Of a stretch of DNA of 33,050 nt, positions 30,702 through 33,050 are shown piece by piece. Source of the DNA: Pseudomonadota bacterium (GTDB taxonomy: Bacteria; Pseudomonadota; Gammaproteobacteria; Burkholderiales; Burkholderiaceae_E); contig JAEWGX010000070.1 of the NCBI GenBank assembly GCA_023388075.1, forward strand, positions 1 to 33,050. The letters run 5' to 3'. Both the position numbers and the translations under genes were made by a program. The stretch's first letter is position 1, and every line of letters begins with the position of its first letter. The notes beneath the pieces are model-generated. The model was not told the DNA's origin, did no database searches, and worked only from the letters and a program-made list of their open reading frames with translations.

Positions 30702-31175
30702 TCATGCGGCCCTGCTCGCCAACAGGAGATGCGCCTTGATCTCCCTCGCCAGGCGTTCCCGTGCCGGCCGGGGCACGAACCTGCCGACTTCCAGCGCCTG
30801 GCCCGGCAAGGCCAGCCCGATCAGCGGATCGCTGCCCATCCCGGCACCGGAGGCGGGGTAGCGCACCTGCGCGAGCGCCGGATGCGTCTGCCGCCGAAGG
30901 AGCCGACTTCCATCATTCAACTCGATAACCAGCGCGTCGGGCCCCACGACGATGCGTTCGTAGTCGCCTGCATGTCTCGCATAGGCAACAAAAGTGACCG
31001 CCAACGCGACCACTTCCACCACCGCGAACAACAGGATCCACCACGCACCTGACCAGGCAAAGACCGAAGCGACCACCAGCGACACCACCGCCAGGGAGCC
31101 CAGCAGCGAGCCGAACTGGCATGGCGAAAGCGAGCAGTTGCGTTTCAGCGTCCACTCATGCGGCGCAAGCGCCAT
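30702..31175 (-). CDS. DUF2244 family integral membrane protein
   Basis: A 157-residue protein with two closely spaced membrane helices (about 25-65 in total) after a conserved CSLSPCQF segment, and a C-terminal cytoplasmic domain (YERIVVGPDALVIELNDG). This matches DUF2244, commonly found just upstream of coxB. The ATG at 31175 has GAGG about nine bases upstream and is preferred over an in-frame TTG at 31196. It is leftward and could be the first gene of the oxidase transcript. The function is unknown. Confidence 0.85.
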   Translation of the reverse strand: MALAPHEWTLKRNCSLSPCQFGSLLGSLAVVSLVVASVFAWSGAWWILLFAVVEVVALAVTFVAYARHAGDYERIVVGPDALVIELNDGSRLLRRQTHPALAQVRYPASGAGMGSDPLIGLALPGQALEVGRFVPRPARERLAREIKAHLLLASRAA

Positions 31176-31247
31176 CAAAGCATCCTCACCAGCCAACGAC
31201 CTGCCACCGACTCAAGGCCCCGGATTGTCCGGTATCGCAACAGAAGA

Positions 31248-32177
31248 TTATAGACCCGGTTCCATGGGTCTCCGGCGCGGCTGGAAGTGGATCGGCGCGA
31301 GCCCGTCGGCACGACGCTTCACCGCGGGGCACCAGGCGTGACCGTAGACGAGCTCGATCGAGAGCCGCAGCCCGCCCGACGCGTCGTGCGCCGCCCGGGC
31401 CGCCGTCGACCCCGGCTCGGGAGCGTCGTCGCGCGCGAGCAGCCGCCGCGCGTCCTCCGCGAGCCGCGCCGGATCCTCGTAGGTGAGCGTGAGGCGCTCC
31501 ACGTCCATCACCGGATCCGCGAACCCCGTGGAGGCCAGCGCATCGCCCCAGTCGTGCATGTCCTGCAGCGACGGCCAGCCCGGCTCGGGCGCCGCCGGTC
31601 GGAGCTCCTTCAGCGTGTCGACACCGAAGGCGGAGAACATCAGGAGGCCGCCCGGCCGGATCACCCGATGCCACTCCGCCACGGCGGCGAGCGGATCGTC
31701 GAACCAGTGGGCCGCCAGGTTCGACCACACCATGTCGATCGAGTCGCCGGCAAGCGGCAGCGCGTGGGCGTCCGCGGCGAACCAGATCGGCTGCGTGGCC
31801 GGCAGCGGCTGCGAGCCACCCACGCCCAGGCGCTGGAAGAGGCGCCGCGCGCCTTCCACCAGCCGGGCCGGCGAGGCGCCGCCCGGAGCACCCTCGGCGC
31901 CGGGCGCGCCGGCGGCCACCGCAAGCGCCCGCTCCGCGCAGTCCGTCCCGATCATCCAGGCGCCGGGATAGCGGACGGCCAAGGTGGCCAGCGACTGCCC
32001 CGGGCCGCAACCGACGTCGAGCACCCGCTTCACCGGATCCAGCTTCACCAGGTCCAGCCGCTCCAGCATGCGGCGCTCGACCTCGCGATAGAGGAAGTCG
32101 GCGCGGTCCCGTGGCGTCGGATGGGCATTGAAGCGCGCCCGCACCGTCGCCCGGTCTAGTCCGCTCGGCTTCAGCAT
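31248..32177 (-). CDS. bioC: BioC-like malonyl-ACP O-methyltransferase
   Basis: A 309-residue class I SAM-dependent methyltransferase. Motif I is RVLDVGCGPGQS (about 51-62); DSIDMVWSNLAAHWFDDP and VIRPGGLLMFSAFG give motifs II-III. The N-terminal RARFNAHP/FLYREVERRMLERL helix and the internal LKELRPA segment match BioC, which caps malonyl-ACP as a methyl ester to start pimelate synthesis for biotin. The C-terminal YGHAWCP is also seen in betaproteobacterial members. A Gly/Ala-rich insertion at about 85-110 is unusual. The ATG at 32177 is 38 bp from divergent comF, so a shared promoter region is likely. A generic methyltransferase role cannot be fully ruled out. Confidence 0.82.
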   Translation of the reverse strand: MLKPSGLDRATVRARFNAHPTPRDRADFLYREVERRMLERLDLVKLDPVKRVLDVGCGPGQSLATLAVRYPGAWMIGTDCAERALAVAAGAPGAEGAPGGASPARLVEGARRLFQRLGVGGSQPLPATQPIWFAADAHALPLAGDSIDMVWSNLAAHWFDDPLAAVAEWHRVIRPGGLLMFSAFGVDTLKELRPAAPEPGWPSLQDMHDWGDALASTGFADPVMDVERLTLTYEDPARLAEDARRLLARDDAPEPGSTAARAAHDASGGLRLSIELVYGHAWCPAVKRRADGLAPIHFQPRRRPMEPGL

Positions 32178-32215
32178 GATGCCGGCCAGTATAGCCAGCG
32201 GAGCAACATCGACCG

Positions 32216-33050
32216 ATGAGCGATGGCCTGCCTCGTCCTTCGCTGCGGCCGCTGGCCGGCTGGGTCGCGCGGCTGCGCGCCGCCGCGGCGGCGCACCGGT
32301 CGGCGCTGGCTCCGGTGGCCGGCGCGTGGCGCGCTTCCCGGCTCGGCGCGGAGCTGCTCGGTCAGGTGCTGCCGCGGGCGTGCCTGCTCTGCGAGGCGCC
32401 CTGCGGCGACGCGCCGCTGTGCGGTCCCTGCTCGGTGTTCCTGCCGGGTGCGGGTCGCCCGCGCTGCCGGAGCTGCGCGCGGCCCTGGGCCGCGTCGGCG
32501 CGCTGCGCCACGTGCCGGGAGGCGCCGCCCGCCTTCGCGCGCACCGTCGCCGCCGCGGACTACGTGCCGCCGCTGGATCGCGCCATCACCGCGCTCAAGT
32601 TCGGCGGCCGCACCGGCCTCGCGCCGGCGCTCGGTGCCCTGCTCGCGGATGCCTGCCGCGCCGATGGTGACGACGTGCTGTCGCAGGTGGACCGCGTCGT
32701 TCCGGTGTCGTTGTCCTCGGCGCGGCTGGCGGAGCGCGGCTTCAACCAGGCGCACCTGATCGCGGCGGCGCTGCTGCGCCGGACGCGGCCGGCCCACGTC
32801 CGGCTCGCGCCGGGACTGCTCGTCCGCCAGCGGGACACGCTCGCGCAGTCGCGCCTGCACGGAGCGGCACGCCGGGCCAACCTCGACCACGGCTTCGTCG
32901 CGCGCCCGGAGGTCGCCGGGCTGCGGATCGCCGTGGTGGACGACGTCATGACCACCGGGGCGACGCTGGAGGCGGCGGCGATCGCGTTGCTCGGGGCGGG
33001 GGCGGCGCAGGTGGTCAATCTGGTGGTGGCGCGGACGGGGAGGCGGGGCG
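32216..33050 (+). CDS. comF: ComF family amidophosphoribosyltransferase-like protein, partial at right edge
   Basis: The frame runs from the ATG at 32216 to the window end without a stop (278 codons visible). It has the N-terminal zinc-ribbon region of ComF with four CxxC-type pairs (CLLC, CGPC, CRSC, CATC). A type I phosphoribosyltransferase domain follows, with ITALKFGG, ERGFNQAHLIA and the PRPP-binding loop VVDDVMTTGATL at about 240-251. ComF acts inside the cell in uptake and processing of transforming DNA or in DNA repair. The N-terminal extension before the first cysteine is about 50 residues longer than usual and alanine/arginine-rich, so the real start may be downstream. Only the last few residues should be missing. 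Confidence 0.88.
   Translation, partial: MSDGLPRPSLRPLAGWVARLRAAAAAHRSALAPVAGAWRASRLGAELLGQVLPRACLLCEAPCGDAPLCGPCSVFLPGAGRPRCRSCARPWAASARCATCREAPPAFARTVAAADYVPPLDRAITALKFGGRTGLAPALGALLADACRADGDDVLSQVDRVVPVSLSSARLAERGFNQAHLIAAALLRRTRPAHVRLAPGLLVRQRDTLAQSRLHGAARRANLDHGFVARPEVAGLRIAVVDDVMTTGATLEAAAIALLGAGAAQVVNLVVARTGRRG

Overview
The window is a high-GC proteobacterial chromosome segment, most likely from a betaproteobacterium of the Burkholderiales type. The evidence is gene content and order: an aa3/caa3 cytochrome c oxidase locus carrying the small betaproteobacterial accessory genes (DUF2970, twin-transmembrane DUF2909, a 40-residue small assembly protein, DUF2244), flanked by bioC and comF on one side and, further off, rpoH on the other. 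No rRNA, tRNA, insertion sequence, phage gene or CRISPR array is visible. No gene-free stretch exceeds about 255 bases.

Region 1 (1-9119) is a surface-polysaccharide locus. A divergent intergenic region (7503-7712) separates a polyprenyl-phosphate hexose-1-phosphate transferase (+) from a leftward group: EpsL-type beta-barrel protein, Wza/EpsE-type export protein, zinc-finger C-methyltransferase, DUF2172/DUF4910 peptidase-like protein and a GSA-aminomutase-like aminotransferase. A 2-oxoglutarate/Fe(II) oxygenase points toward the group from the left and shares a perfect bidirectional terminator with it. The transferase would start lipid-linked repeat units and the export and barrel proteins would move polymer to the surface. 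The last four enzymes look like a cassette that modifies an unusual sugar or a glycan substituent.

Region 2 (9120-10317) is rpoH (sigma-32), with an upstream region rich in inverted CGATTG sites and a strong downstream terminator.

Region 3 (10318-20984) is the most unusual part. Three tandem paralogous proteins (817, 1011 and 790 residues) share an N-terminal module of about 120 residues with a cysteine pair, one hydrophobic segment, a glycine-rich linker and 4-8 bacterial Ig-like repeats. The third ends in a long proline-rich rod encoded partly by a perfect-period 15-bp array. They resemble the N-terminal and Ig parts of giant biofilm adhesins, but I see no Sec signal peptide, RTX repeats, C-terminal type I secretion signal or secretion genes. 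Facing them are a BON-OmpA protein anchored by an N-terminal membrane helix and a membrane-anchored coiled-coil protein with a helix-hairpin-helix domain. This block appears inserted between rpoH and the oxidase locus.

Region 4 (21188-31175) is the oxidase locus, almost all leftward: DUF2244, subunit II with a fused cytochrome c domain, subunit I, small assembly protein, Cox11, DUF2970, subunit III, (DUF2909 on the opposite strand), SURF1, a divergent SCO-like membrane protein, heme A synthase, heme O synthase and SCO. Together they encode the enzyme core, heme A synthesis and CuA/CuB delivery.

Region 5 (31248-33050) holds bioC (leftward) and divergent comF, which runs off the right edge.
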